NCBI RefSeq assembly: GCF_016801865.2
Contig: NC_068939.1
Span: 68,342,877-68,406,876, forward strand
Direction of reading: 5' to 3'
Source: Culex pipiens pallens
Lineage: Eukaryota > Arthropoda > Insecta > Diptera > Culicidae
Length of the DNA: 64,000 bases
Part shown: in pieces, positions 12,098 to 24,540 of the stretch
How the letters are laid out: each line of letters opens with the position of its first letter
Numbering within the stretch: the stretch's first letter is position 1
Notes under the pieces: generated by a model
What the model was told of the DNA's origin: nothing
Database searches by the model: none
Seen by the model: the letters and a program-made list of their open reading frames with translations, nothing else
Program-made: the position numbers and the translations under genes

Positions 12098-12529
12098 GTA
12101 CGGGGTCGTTAAAGAAGTAATGGGATTATTTAAGTCATAAATTTTGTTGGCTCAAGTAGGTCACTTTTTATGAACGCGTATTATTGAAATCCTAACCAAA
12201 AATCAATTTCAACTGAGGAGTGATACAAGATGCTTATTTAAGAAAGTACTGCATGATGCCGTATTTTAATTTGAATTTACTGTAAATCTAGTGAAATTTT
12301 ACTAGATTTTAAACAAGAGCGTAAATACATAATAATGCAATAAAACACAGTTGAATTACACAATATCTAACAAGATGAATAAACTTAATATAATCCCATG
12401 GGCAGTGGTGTTAGAATATTTATTCTAAACTATTAATACTTCATTATTTAAAAATGGAAACTCAAAATTTGTCATGAGATTATTTCAAACATCATGTTTT
12501 ATCAACAAACATTAGTTAATTATAAGCAG
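12098..12529. other. AT-rich intron-like sequence
   Basis: Follows the donor-like sites. No repeat or exon recognised before the hAT-type element. Confidence 0.35.
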
Positions 12530-12537
12530 TGCCAGCT
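12530..12537. repeat. target duplication TGCCAGCT (left)
   Basis: An identical copy lies at 14751-14758, directly beyond the right terminus. Confidence 0.9.
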
Positions 12538-13131
12538 CAAGGGGTTTCCAGCATCGTGTCAGACTGGCCACTAATCCGGAATTACTTGGAATTTGGGCAA
12601 GTAATTCTGTAATTCCGGATTTACTGAGTAATTCCAGAGTAATCCTGGTAATTCCTAATAATCCCAGTAATCCTGGTAATTCCATGATTCTTGTTTGTGA
12701 AAACAAACTTAGGAAAATAATAAAATAATAAAAAATAACTGTTAAAAAGATAATTTTGATAAATTTTTTATAATTCTATTTATTGCCTATTAATTTTCAT
12801 GTATGAAACCAAAGTTACAGCTAGTACGGGATCATTCGGATTTTGCGTAAGTAATTCAGTAATTCCAGAATTACTCCGCAATTCTGCAGTAATTCCTATA
12901 ATTCTGGAATTACCTAGTAATTCCGTAGTAATTCGAGTAATTCCATAGTTACTCAGTAATTCGTGTATTTCCCATTAACTCAAGTAACTACTAGTAATTC
13001 TTTAAAGGTAAATCGGCAGAATGCATTTTGCTTTTCCTTGATGCTTTTTATGGTTGTAAGAAGTACAGAGCGGATTCGAAATGTCCGCCAATTTGGATGC
13101 TCTCTAATTCAAATGTATTCGGATGAAAAAC

Positions 13132-13700
13132 TCTCCAACGTCAAAATCAGTTGTCAAACTGACGTTGATGTTTACCACATTATTCGATGATTTCCAAGTA
13201 GGGCGTCCAATTTTCCCGGGTTTTGAGTTTACCGGAAAACGGAAAAAATATATTTTTTATCCCGGGAATTTTTTGAAAACGTCGTAAAATCTATGTTTTC
13301 TTTATATTAGTTATGTTTTTAAAATCAAACTACTAGCTCAATACTATTAAAATCAATCTAAACAGGGATAGCACTTTTAGATAGTTTTGAAGATTTTTTT
13401 TTGTTCTTTGTTGTGCTTTGAATTTTAAATGCAATCAAACGCCAAAATCAGTTTTCAAAATGATGTTGATATTTACCTACTTGTTCGAGGATTTCCAAGC
13501 AGGACGTCTAATTTTCCCAGGTGTTGAGCTTCCCGGAAAACGGGAAAAATATTTATTTATTCCCGGGAAGTTTTTAGTTTTTGAAAAAGTAATAAAATCT
13601 ATGTTTTCTTTATATTTGTTATGTTTTTCAAGCTTTAAATTTAAAGAATTAGCTCATACTATTAATATCAATCTAAACAAGGATAGCAGTTTTTAGATAG
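13132..13700. repeat. diverged tandem duplication inside the hAT-type element
   Basis: About 13132-13426 and 13428-13700 align over most of their length. Shared landmarks are GATTTCCAAG, ATTTTCCC, CCCGGGAA, ATCTATGTTTTC and ATCTAAACA. Divergence implies an old duplication. Confidence 0.75.
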
Positions 13701-13705
13701 CTTAA

Positions 13706-14060
13706 CATTCCAACGCCCAAGGCTCCAAAAAAGTTGGAACGGTAACTTCAACTCGCTGGTTCTCGGGCATAACTCAACCAATCAAGATGATTCTTCTTTC
13801 CAGTGATTTGTAAGAATGTCTAGATGATCCTAAAATTGTGCAGAACTTAATTTGATCAAATCTGTAAGTTTTGCGATCAAAAACATCGTTCCAACTTTTT
13901 TTTTCGCATATAAAAAAAAATCGCCAAAAATTCCGCGGCGGAAGTCGTTTTAAAAAAGGTAGAGTAATGCCCGAGAACCAGTGAGTTGAAGTTACTGTTC
14001 CTCCTTTTTTGGGAGGCTTGGGCGTCTGTGTAAGTTGGACATGCGTTGGGCGTTCCAGTG
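13706..14060. mobile_element. nested TTAA-flanked MITE, AACGCCC termini
   Basis: TTAA at 13702-13705 and 14061-14064 bracket inverted ends (CATTCCAACGCCC versus CACTGGAACGCCC on the opposite strand). Further paired tracts include AACTTCAACTC and GGTTCTCGGGCAT. TTAA duplications are typical of piggyBac-type insertion, but the termini do not start CCC, so superfamily is uncertain. Confidence 0.75.
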
Positions 14061-14130
14061 TTAAACAATTTTTTGCTGTTCTCTGTTGTGCTTTCAATTT
14101 TATATGCACCACATTTCTAATTCAAATTAA

Positions 14131-14270
14131 CCCTTTCAGGCCTGAATTTTCAAAAAAATATTTTTTTATTCAGTGATGGGAAAATGATTCTTATGACCAT
14201 ACGAAAATTATAGGCTAGTTTTGGAAATTTTGATATTTGGGTCATATATGACCCATCAGGCTCGAAAGGG
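14131..14270. mobile_element. nested 140-bp piggyBac-like MITE
   Basis: Ends CCCTTTCAGGCCTGA and TCAGGCTCGAAAGGG are inverted copies, flanked by TTAA at 14127-14130 and 14271-14274. CCC-start termini with TTAA duplications fit piggyBac. The centre includes GGGTCATATATGACCC, a perfect palindrome at 14240-14255. Confidence 0.85.
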
Positions 14271-14935
14271 TTAAATAAGTATCTCATAAATATTTATTTT
14301 TGAAGCTTGAAAATTGGTTTAAGATGTCTAAAATCAAAAATGACAACAAATAAAATGGTACCAATTTATGGAAAATTTAAAAAAGTTTTAACTTATAAAT
14401 TGTAATACTAATGTAATTTCCCGGCCAAATTATGATTTTTGTTTAATTTCGGAAATTCCCCGTACAACATATAAAAATCCCGGGAATTTTGTGCCGGAAA
14501 TTCCCGGAATGGACGTACTATTGCCAAGCACGTGGTTTTGTGCATTTGACAGCTGTCATTCGATCCAATTCTCAATATGCTGGAAGCTAGGCAGTAATTC
14601 CAAGTTATTTTTATAAATTTGAGCAATTCTGCGTGGTTTCTGGAAATCCCAAGTAATTCTGGGAAATCAAAGTAATTCATGACATATTGCCAGTAATCCT
14701 GGTAATTCCATTTAGACTGGTCAGTAATCCTTGATGCTGGAAACCCCTTGTGCCAGCTCATAACAGGAATGTTACAATCATCTTTCTACTCTGATATTAA
14801 TGTTAGATAAAACATTCAAAAAATTCAATATGTCGATTGGAAAAAAAATTGGGCAAATAAATTTATTGATGTGAAGAGATGAAAAGATGAACAAAATATT
14901 AGTAAATTTCTTGATTGATAAATGGAATTTCATAA

Positions 14936-15845
14936 CAGAGCAGTTCTTTCAGATTTCGGTCATTCGATTTTTTTTTTGTATTTTTTAATCCGACTGAAAC
15001 TTTTTTGGTGCCTTCGGTATGCCCAAAGAAGCCATTTTGCATCATTAGTTTGTCCATATAATTTTCCATACAAATTTGGCGGCTATCCATACAAAAATTA
15101 TGTATGAAAATTCAAAAATCTGTATCTATTGAAGGAATTTTTTTATCGGTTTGGTAACTTCGGCAAAAATGTAGGTATGGATAGGGACTACACTGGAAAA
15201 AAAATGATACACCGTAAAAAAAATTTGATGATTTTTTATTCAACATTTTATCACTAAAACTTGATTTGCAAAAAAACATTTTTTTTATACATGTTTTAGA
15301 GGACATAAAATGCCAACTTTTCAGAAATTTGCAGGTTGTGCAAAAAATCTTTGAGCGAATTATGAATTTTTTAATCAATAATGATTTTTTTCAAAAAATC
15401 GAAATATTGGTGGCAAAAATTTTTCAACTTCATTTTTCGATGTAAAATCAAATTTGCAATCAATAAGTACTCTAGTGAAATTTTGATAAAGTGCACCGTT
15501 TTCAAGTTAAATCCATATTTAGGTGACTTTTTTGAAAATAGTCGCAGTTATTCATTTTTTTAAATGAGTGCACATGTTTGCCCACCTTTGAAAAAAAATT
15601 TTTTGAAAAGCTTTTTTGAAGTTTGTTGATACGACCCATAGTTGCTGAGATATTGCCATGCAAATGTTTAAAAACAGGAAAATTGATGTTTTCTAAGTCT
15701 CACCCAAAAAATTCATCATTTTCTAATGTCGATATCTCAGCAACTATAAATCCGATTAACAATGTTAAAACATGAAACATTCGTAAAATTTTCCGATCTT
15801 TTCGAAAACAATATTCTAAAAGGGCGTAATATTGAATGTTTAAGT
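14936..15845 (+). repeat. dispersed ~0.9-kb repeat, copy A
   Basis: Shares its whole length with 27345-28255 and 63132-64000. Landmarks are CAAAGAAGCCATTTTGCATC, TTTTAGAGGACATAAAATGC, GTGCACCGTTTTCAAG and TGTCGATATCTCAGCAACTA. No inverted ends or target duplication recognised. All frames are broken. Confidence 0.85.
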
Positions 15846-16402
15846 TTTTTTTGTTAATGACTGATCAATATAACTTTTTGTTTTACAAAATATTTGAGCA
15901 AATTTTAAAATATTCAAATATTTAAAAATTTTAAGACAAAAAAGCAATTTTTTGTCACAAAAACAAAATTTGTAAGGTTTTACAACATTTCTATTGAACA
16001 TAAAATTGTTTGAAAATATTTGACCTATTTTTCTGTTTGATAATTTGCGCATTCGCTAAAAATTAAGTTTTTTTGTTCTCTGTTTTCATTCCAATACCAG
16101 CATAGATGAACAGAAAATAAATATTGACTCTAGTTGAAGTTGATAAAATAAATGAAAAAAGTTTAAAAACTTTGCTGAAACAACTCTGATGCATATTATC
16201 ACTCCCCCTGATATCAAGTTGTTAACAAAATTTGCCTTATAATATCAAAAAATTCGATTGATGTAGGTTGAGTAGGTTGGTTCCATCTTATTTTTAAATC
16301 AAGATTAAAAATTTGTAATTCCACTGTTCTTGAAAATGTAAAAAGGAGATAAATAAATTCAGTCGAATACTCTGCATTTTGGTAATATAATTACAAAAAA
16401 TG
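15846..16402. other. AT-rich unassigned sequence
   Basis: No structure recognised. Confidence 0.35.
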
Positions 16403-16621
16403 TACCGTAAACTGGGGTCAATCGGGACACATGGGGCGAATTGGGACAGCAGTTTTAACCATGTTGGAGCACAATATTTTGATTTTTCTGGTTGGTTTCG
16501 GTTAGAACAGACTCAGACCAACAAAATGTGTATATCCATTTCCAAATTTAAAAGCTTTAAGTGCTCTAAAAACAGCTGTCCCTATTCAGACTGTAGTCCC
16601 GATTCGCCCCAGTTTACGGTA
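16403..16621. mobile_element. 219-bp MITE, words GGGGTCAATCGGGACA
   Basis: Termini TACCGTAAACTGGGG and CCCCAGTTTACGGTA are inverted copies, with TA at both edges. Words GGGGTCAATCGGGACA and GGGGCGAATTGGGACA stand near the left end and inverse forms near the right. The first ten terminal bases are those of the element 4942-5879, but the interiors differ. Confidence 0.85.
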
Positions 16622-17006
16622 CTTGAATCTATAAATTCGTCTAAAAAAATAAATTAAATAATAATTGTTAGTTGGGAGAATCTTTACTCAAATATTACAA
16701 ATAAGTTCAAAATTTGTTTAAAAAATGCCTAAAGTTGGGAAAAATGTCCTTCCTTTTTAATTATAATTTGACCCGTTTTTATTGCTGTTGATGTTCTGGC
16801 CTCAATTTAATTTACAAAATCAAGGCAGGAAAATTCAGCACAAAAATATTAGATCAGCGTTCAACTTAAATGATTAATGCAATGGAAGGCAACAGAAACT
16901 TGTTATGATCGTTAAATGATTCAATAATTTAGAAATTAAAAGAATAATATAACTTGTTTTTTTTTTTTACTTTAAATGACAAATAATTAAACAAAATGAT
17001 AATACT
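16622..17006. other. AT-rich unassigned sequence
   Basis: No structure recognised. The last four bases (17003-17006, TACT) are the left duplication of the next element. Confidence 0.35.
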
Positions 17007-17526
17007 GAGCAATTCCAGCTCAAATCAGGATTTTTCTGATACTTTTGTACCCGACCCTCTCCGATTTCAATGAAACTTTGTAGACTTGTTATCCTAGGCC
17101 TATATAAGTCATTTTTGGGTATATGGAGCCAATAGTACTCGAGAATAACATTTGAGAAAGGCATAAGGTATTTAAATATTTTTTGTATTTTGCAATTTAA
17201 AAATTACTGTATCTCGAAGCCGTTGCATCGTATCAAAAAGTGTATTTTTATCAGAAAGCCCGTCCAATTTCCTACAAGTTTGTCTTTGACCACTTTTTGA
17301 TACGACGCAACGGCTTCGAGATACAGTAATTTTTAAATTACAGAATACAAAAATATTTAAATACCTTACGCCCTTCTCAAATGTTATTCTCGAGTACTAT
17401 TTGCTCCATATGCACAAAAATGGCTTATATAGGCCTAGGATAACATGTCTACAAAGTTTCAGTGAAATCGGAGAGGGTCGGGTACAAAAGTATCAGAAAA
17501 ATTCCTGATTTGAGCTGGAATTGCTC
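17007..17526. mobile_element. 520-bp palindromic element, TACT duplications
   Basis: Arms of about 235 bp pair almost perfectly from GAGCAATTCCAGCTC to GAGCTGGAATTGCTC around a ~50-bp loop near 17265. TACT occurs immediately outside both ends (17003-17006, 17527-17530). Non-coding. Confidence 0.85.
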
Positions 17527-18278
17527 TACTTTGTTATTTAAATGATAATAGTTCAAATTATAAAAATAAATATTTAATTAGCTAAACATTTTACTTTGTG
17601 TAATTGCCACTGCCAATTTATTTCAATTGTTTAACTAAATTATTTTAATGATAAATAAACCTAAAAAAAATAGAAATTGGTTAAAAATATATCAATTAAA
17701 CAAGAAATAATTTAAAAAGGATGATTTTTTACAATTTTCAGATTTTAACAGAATAATAATGAAAGGCAATGGAAAGAACACGGAAAAAAGTTTCTTTGAT
17801 TCACACAATCTGCTCTCCAAATTAAATACTTTTTAATTGATATAAATTAAACTTTTCCAAATCGGTTTTAGTAAAAATTTCAAAAAATATAATCTATAAA
17901 TGGGTTTACGTTCATTCTACGGCAACTTACACAGCCGTTTCCCCAACATTTCTTCAATTTCCGGAATATTTTGCTCGGATGAGTAGTTTTGGACCTTAAA
18001 TAAGTTGATTTCCTACAAAAGTGGTAGAAAACTAATAATAAAACACCCTTACATTCTAGAATTTCACGAGCCAGCATCCAAAGCGTCAGTCTTTAGACAA
18101 AATGCTAAACTTTCCGGAAACAAATACCTACTTTCAAAAACACATAAATAAGTTTTAGGAGTGACCTCTCTGGGTTACTACAGATTTGAAAGTGCATCAA
18201 ATTTCCTGTAAAATAACAGATCTCTCAATTTTCGACTGTTGAGTTAAGGAAAATTACTTATTTTTATAATAGTGAGTA
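17527..18278. other. AT-rich unassigned sequence
   Basis: No repeat or gene signal was recognised. Confidence 0.35.
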
Positions 18279-19201
18279 GGGTAGAGTAGTCATCAATGAG
18301 ACACGGGGAACAATGATAAAATGGCTCTCACAAGTCGTAGTTTCAACCAATCAGGCTCATATTTAAGGGAAAGGTGTGTCTACTGAATACACGTCTGCCA
18401 TATAAGTGACTTTGGTTATGGACGCTCCCTTGAAAAGTAATTCATAAATGTTTGATTTTGGGGTGTAAAAGTAAATCATGGACAAAAAATACTTTTTCGC
18501 TCGTAGGCTGCCATTTACACCAAAACTAATGTTTCTTCAAATGACTTTCGACGTTCCATAGGGATTAAGTTGGGCTACAATGTCCTTTCATTAGATTTGG
18601 CCAAAATTTAGAATACACCTAGAATCCAGGACTGTCTCATTGTTCCCCACTCATTTCAGCCCATGGGTAACAATGAGACACTTTGATTTTTCTTCAATAA
18701 ACTTTTCAAAATCGATGGAAATCTTTCAAAACATGAATTAAAAGTGATTTTTGGCATATTTATAGAGTTTAAACTTCATTTAACCAAAAATACAAAGTTA
18801 TTTGGTATTAATATATGGATTTTACAAAATTAAAATACTTTTTATTGTAACTTTTGTTATTAAAAGTTTCATGTTGGCAAAATTGCTCTAAAATGTTCAA
18901 GGCAAGTCACCTGCAATGGAACAATACAAAAACATGATGTTTTGCTAGAAAAATGTTTATTTTCGTAGAGTGTCTCATTGTTCCCCAGCTGTCTCATTGT
19001 TCCTGCCAAGTGCGTCTACAATGAGACAGTTGAATAACTCTGGCTGTAGATGTCGGATCGATCTCATATTTTGGTCAATGATAGAACACATTAAAAGAAA
19101 GATAATGCATCTAAAAGCTCATTAAGACATGCTGATGAAAAAATGAGAAAAATCGTTGAAAGTTGAAAACCAAAAGTGTCTCATTGATGACTACCCTACC
19201 C
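18279..19201. mobile_element. TIR element, word GTCTCATTGTTCCCC
   Basis: Inverted ends GGGTAGAGTAGTCATCAATG and its inverse (one mismatch) are flanked by TA. The word GTCTCATTGTTCCCC or its inverse appears at about 18296, 18633, 18667, 18970, 18991 and 19019. The interior is AT-rich and non-coding. Confidence 0.8.
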
Positions 19202-19203
19202 TA

Positions 19204-20777
19204 AGTCATTTAATCGAGCGCAAAAATTTTCACAAAAGTTTTTTTTAACACAACATTTTTATCACTTCACGTTTTCGAGCTAATAATCTTTGAAAAAATC
19301 CTGAAAATTAAGTGATCGTACCACACCACCACCTCGAAATATCGTAGAATTGCCATCGAATGCGTAAAAGATTAAAGTTCCAAGGGAATCGAAGATTGTT
19401 CGGGGCAACTTTTGATCAGGTAACGGAAGATATTAAAAAAACAACAACATTTAAAGTAATAAAAAAAAAAACAATATTTAAAGGCATCACAAATACTCTT
19501 AATAATGAAATTTGGATATCTTTTGATTTTTGATCTACTCAGTTATTGACAAATTCTTATGTAATCAATTTATGTTTCACATATCATCGAAATATTGTCA
19601 CCTCAAAACGATCTGTAATCGACTAAAAGCTTCTCCCACCCCCTCACCACCAACTAGTTGACCTTATGTTGCGTCTTCCTTCAAGATGAAGAAGACACAC
19701 CCGTAACCCGAGGGATGATAAAAGACCGTGTCATGGCCAGCCACAGGACAGCACATGGTTCTCGGGTCATACATTATGGAGAGCGAACCCTGTGGGCAGC
19801 ACACTATGAATCTAAGAATGTTAAGCTGGAATCGTATTAAATCTCAATTTTATGAAGATTTATGTACATAACTTGGTCGCCGAACAAAAGTGACCAGCGT
19901 CTTTGTCGAACATCGGGGAGGGCAGCGGTCAATCTCGCTAGCCAAGGCGTGCAGGATGCTCTTGAAATTCCCCGACAAAGTGTGACAAATTGATACTTGG
20001 TCAATGAGGGTTGCGATACCGTCAATTGGAGTTGCTTTTAACTTTTTTAATTATATTTCTTAAATTGTTAACTTAAATTAAAAAATGTTTTTTTTCTGTC
20101 TTAGCCGAAATAAGATTTGTTCAAAGTCCTATATGTGCACGGTAACTTTTGTCAAAAGCTTGTTTATTGCAGCAATTTGTGGGTGAAACGGAGTCGCTTG
20201 CCAAGATTGAAGCGTCATAATTTTGCGAACATTACATGGAATGTAACTGTTTGTAACTCAAACCAAAGGTTCAACTGTTCAATTAATCATAATTTGTAAA
20301 GCACAACAGCAACGCGCCCACGCAAAGTTTGCAACTGACATAAATCAAACAGTGACAAATTGTGCGCTGCATCGGAAGCCAATCATCTGGTGTCGAAATG
20401 TTGCAACAATGGAATTCCCGATTTAAAACAAACACAAAAAGCCTCGATCACCGCCAGCAAACATTTCGAGCACGGAGCACTAGTTCCACGTGGAGCAGTA
20501 TTTGTCAACTGTCGAATGTGTAAATTTTGAGTGGCGAAGAGCAAAAAAAAAAAACAATTGGCAAAATAGTTGGTGTGTGGGCGTATCGATTGTCACTTTT
20601 GGCTCTAATTGGCCCTGGTGGTTGCAGGGAGCTGATGAGTTGAACGGCGGTTGCCAGAAAATCTGTTGTGATTTTGTTCGGATGCAATAAGGTAACTTTA
20701 TTTTTTTATTATTATCAAGACTTCAAAATATTTAATTGAGATCATGTACTTCTAATATTAATAACTTCAAATTTAGA
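19204..20777. other. unassigned sequence with two less AT-rich islands
   Basis: 19640-19840 and 19880-20030 are less AT-rich than their surroundings but show no recognised domain or splice-bounded frame. At 20012-20040 TACCGTCAATTGGAGTTGC resembles the left end of the TACCGTAAAC-type elements, with no matching right end found. The rest is AT-rich. Confidence 0.35.
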
Positions 20778-20779
20778 TA

Positions 20780-23686
20780 GGGTATATGGCCCTATTTTGG
20801 ACCTACTATGCAAAGCGTCAACATATTTCGCATTGTTCTCAGGAATGGTCTAACTAATTTGGCTCGTTTCCGGATTTTTTGGTGCCTTAATTTATGCCTA
20901 ACAAAGTGTACTATTGAAATTTGGAAATAATTTAACCATTTCATTGTTATAAGCATTTCAAGTAAAACATTTTTTGGATGCTTTTTGGACTTATTGAATG
21001 TATTTTGGAGACATCGCTGAACCTATTTTGGACCTACACTCTGATTGGTTGAAATTTTGACAACTCGAATTGCGGCGTGCGGCGGCAACACGCACACTTA
21101 CAGAAACTCGGTTTGATAAACCAAAGGGCCTATCCACGATTATAATTTGGAAAATATGTATTTCAGAAATTAAATAATTAATGGATTTGAATTTGGAAAC
21201 GTGTTTTAATTATATTGAATGGAAACTCGCGCATCTTTAGCAGGTCTCTGTCCTATTTACAATTTGCGTATTCTTACGACCTAATTGTTCAAGCATTAGA
21301 ACATAAAAGACAACCCGTTATTAGTCGCAATAAAAACACCTTAACTTAAAATTAAATGAATGACAGAGATACATTCACAATACATAACAAGTTACAATGA
21401 AAAAAGGTTCTAAATTTTACGCAGAGCTTAAGTTCAAATATTATTAAACAATCAAGAAATTTTAAAGGGAGATAATAGCTTGTAACTTGGTGTGAAACTT
21501 TCTCATCTGTCATGTTAAACTTTACAGTTGCTTGACAAAAAGTTTAACTACATGTTGCACTTTTAAAAACAATGTAATATTTGAAAAAAATCTTTGTTTG
21601 AATACCAGGGTGCCTTTGATAGTCATAGTTTGTTTTGTTAAAAGCAGATTTGAGGTGTTCAAACATTATATTTACTTCGAACTTACCATCACTTAGGTTG
21701 CTGATATAATTTTTAAGAAAATCGTTTATGTCAATATTTAGTTAACTAAGTTTATAAGCTTTTTAACCTTATACATATAAGTTTTAGGTGAAATTGTTGA
21801 AAATTCAGAACTTTGCCTGAAATTCGTTGAAACTAGTTTTGTTTATTAAATTATAGATTTATATTACATGTTTAACTGAATTCAAAGAACGAATCAAAAG
21901 TCTTCACATTTTATATGAAATTTGTTTTACTGAAAATGCCTTTAAATTAGGAGATTTTTTTAAATTATGTTTCAAAAACAAATAATATTTAATAAGACTT
22001 ATTATTCACAAACTTATTTTACCTTTTCCTAGTACAAGATTGTCTGAAGAATCCGAAAATGCATTCCGTTTTATGATTCAAAATTATGTTCATTGAGAAA
22101 ATCATGACACTTTGAGAAGATTAAAATAATGCTATTTATCAACATTTTATTAATTATAGTTAACTAACTTTTTAAACCTTTAAAAATCTCATGAAAAGTT
22201 CTTCATGAGGTACTTTGAGCACTTCTCTACCACGGTCAGTATGATTCCATACCATTCCGTACGTATTTAATTTGTACTCTTCATTTTGCGGAAAAATCTC
22301 AAACCTATCAAAGTCACTCAGATTTACGGTAATCAGATATGTCTCAAATCATAAAATTCATAAAGTTAACATCGCACCTCTTTTGCAATTTTTTTTCGAT
22401 GATTTTTATTTTTCTAGCTGGTTCAATTGTGTTTCTAACATGATTGACATATGAATATTTTTCTGATTAGTTTACAATACGTCGTAACAGCCATCACGAT
22501 CTTCGACACTTATTTGATTTTTTTTCTTTGAATCAAACCAAATTTTGTTTGTTTTCCAGTAAAGGGCATTTAAATGACATGCAGATGACAATTCAAAGCA
22601 TTTTTTATTTATAATTCGTAAATTGATCGAGAACTGATCGAAAAATTGATTTGTTTATAACTAGCGCTTAGGATCTTTTCAAAACTAACTCAAGATTTTT
22701 TTAAATTTAATTCATACGACTTTTTCAAAAACCACTCGTAAGCAATGTTGACAGCTCCTGTCACGGTGACAGCTGACGATTAAATGAACTAGACCCTTTA
22801 GGTTTTTCAATCGTTTCCCCTTCAATTCCAACAGGGTAGCCAGTTTGCATTTTTTGAAGCAACAATTAAAAATATATGCAGCTAAATTGGTGATAATGAT
22901 GTTACGACAAAAATAAATCAACATCAGTTTAAATTTTGGGATACTTTGCAATCGGTCCTAACAATCATCTAAATCTCTATCATCAATTTGCAATTTTATC
23001 GTTAATAAAACACATTTTTGTTATTGCTGTTAATCATTTGCTTTTTAAAACTTAGATTTCTTTCAAATAATTACAGTAAAGAAATTCAATTCAAAATATT
23101 AAATTAAAAATTATCAATTAATTTCAATGAAATATCGAAATAAATTGATAAACTAAACTGGCAACACCTTGTTATACATGTGTTGGTGATAGCCTTGAAC
23201 CGACGGCAAAGTAGGTCCAAAAACTGATCCAACGCGACTGATTTGAAAAAAATATTTTGAATTGAGTTTTTTTCGATAATAGAATAGTTATTTCAATGGT
23301 TTAGTGATGAAAAACATAAAAGAATTGAATAAACAACAGTTACATGGCTCGGAAACCGGACGAAATTGCTTGGTGTCAGTGCAAAACAGAAAAAATCATC
23401 AAGGTGTCGCGAGCCAAATCTGATAAGTAACGAGGCCAGAATTTTTGGACCTAATCTATGTGCTAGGAAAATGGTAGGAAGTTCGAATGGCATTGGAAAA
23501 AGTGGCTGAAAAAGCGGAAATAATCAAAAATGTTAACATTTTTGGAAGAGGTAAGCTACAAAACGATCCTGCTTACACTTTCTGTTGGTTGGATTCAGTG
23601 AATTCGTACTTAAAAAGCCTGAACTACCTCGATTAATAAAAATAGGTCCAAAATAGGTACTAGGTCCAAAATAGGGTCATATACCC
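20780..23686. mobile_element. 2.9-kb TIR element, word CCTATTTTGGACCTA
   Basis: The left end GGGTATATGGCCCTATTTTG and the inverse of the right end (GGGTATATGACCCTATTTTG) differ by one base, with TA immediately outside each. The word TTTTGGACCTA or its inverse recurs at about 20795, 21027, 23212, 23448, 23643 and 23662. No transposase frame was seen. A fragment of another family (21596-22331) lies inside. Confidence 0.8.
21596..22331. mobile_element. left-truncated copy of the 4942-5879 element
   Basis: Aligns with 5130-5879: TTTGATAGTCATAGTTT near the left, the CCACGGTCAGTATGATTC block at about 22231 and the right end GATTTACGGTA. The outer ~190 bp on the left are missing and the words are eroded. 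Confidence 0.8.
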
Positions 23687-24042
23687 TATGTTACACCTTG
23701 AAAAAACAATTTTCAACTCATTAATCACCGATTCATTCTCAAACCTCTTCAAGGATTATAAATTTTATAAACTAGCCAAAGCTAGTCAGAATAAATTTTC
23801 TTAAAAAGTAAATGGGTAATTCTCCGCCAACTCACACAGCAGTTGCCCCGACCCCTCTTCGATTTGCGTGAAACTTTGTCCTAAGGGGTAACTTTTGTCC
23901 CTGATCACGAATCCGAGGTCCGTTTTTTGATATCTCGTGACGGAGGGGCGGTACGACCCCTTCCATTTTTGAACATGCGAAAAAAGAGGTGTTTTTCAAT
24001 AATTTGCAGCCTGAAACGGTGATGAGATAGAAATTTGGTGTC

Positions 24043-24066
24043 AAAGAGACTTTTATGTAAAATTAG
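24043..24066. repeat. 24-bp target duplication (left)
   Basis: Identical to 24912-24935. Both belong to the left arm of foldback copy 1, so the insertion there is younger. Confidence 0.9.
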
Positions 24067-24335
24067 CCCGTGGGTGTCGCTCAACCTGCATTCCTGTCAC
24101 ACATGAGGTCTGCACAGCTGATTCCACGAAGATTTTTCCCGCCAGTAATGACAGGAAACGCTGACAAACGGAATATGTGCCAAAATCATAAGTGGTTTTT
24201 TAACATGTGAAGGGAAATCATCGTGAACTGGAACTGCCGGTCGTTAGCCCGGGTAAAGTGGAAACGTTGAGATGATTGTTGTTCTCTGCTCTCATCTCGC
24301 AAAAAGCCATACAGAGAACCACGTCCCAATCAACC

Positions 24336-24412
24336 GGCTCTGTGGCTTAATGGTTACGGCTTCTGTCTCCCAAACAGAAGGTTCAAGGATCAAATCCCGG
24401 TCGGTACCTTTG
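24336..24412 (+). pseudogene. tRNA-like module, CCC in anticodon position
   Basis: TTCTGT and ACAGAA enclose the loop CTCCCAA, giving CCC (glycine-like) in the anticodon position. Box A is good, box B has two mismatches and the acceptor and T stems do not pair properly. A functional tRNA is unlikely. Confidence 0.55.
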
Positions 24413-24461
24413 AAATTTGGAATCAGGAATTTTGAATATGAATAAAAACTAAAATGAATCA

Positions 24462-24540
24462 GGTAGGATTCGAACTCACACCTTTAGATTGGTGGTCTGG
24501 GACGCTAAGCAGTCGGCTATCAGAAGGTTTGCACTCTAGC
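24462..24540 (-). pseudogene. tRNA-like module on the opposite strand
   Basis: On the minus strand AGTTCGAATCC (24466-24476) is an excellent box B and TAGCCGACTGC (24509-24519) resembles box A. It points towards the preceding module, so the two have converging 3' ends. Degenerate; not a functional tRNA. Confidence 0.5.

Larger units (their letters stand above)
12538..14750. mobile_element. non-autonomous hAT-type element, 2.2 kb
   Basis: Termini are CAAGGGGTTTCCAGCATC and its inverse, flanked by a perfect 8-bp duplication, the hallmark of the hAT superfamily. The subterminal zones (12560-12700, 12830-12990, 14580-14730) are dense in GTAATTCC/GGAATTAC words. No transposase frame remains. The interior holds a ~290-bp tandem duplication (13132-13700) and two nested elements (13706-14060, 14131-14270). 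Confidence 0.9.

Noticed and set aside
24336..24412. Functional glycine tRNA gene
   Set aside because: Acceptor and T stems do not pair and box B is degenerate; it lies inside a retroposed element.
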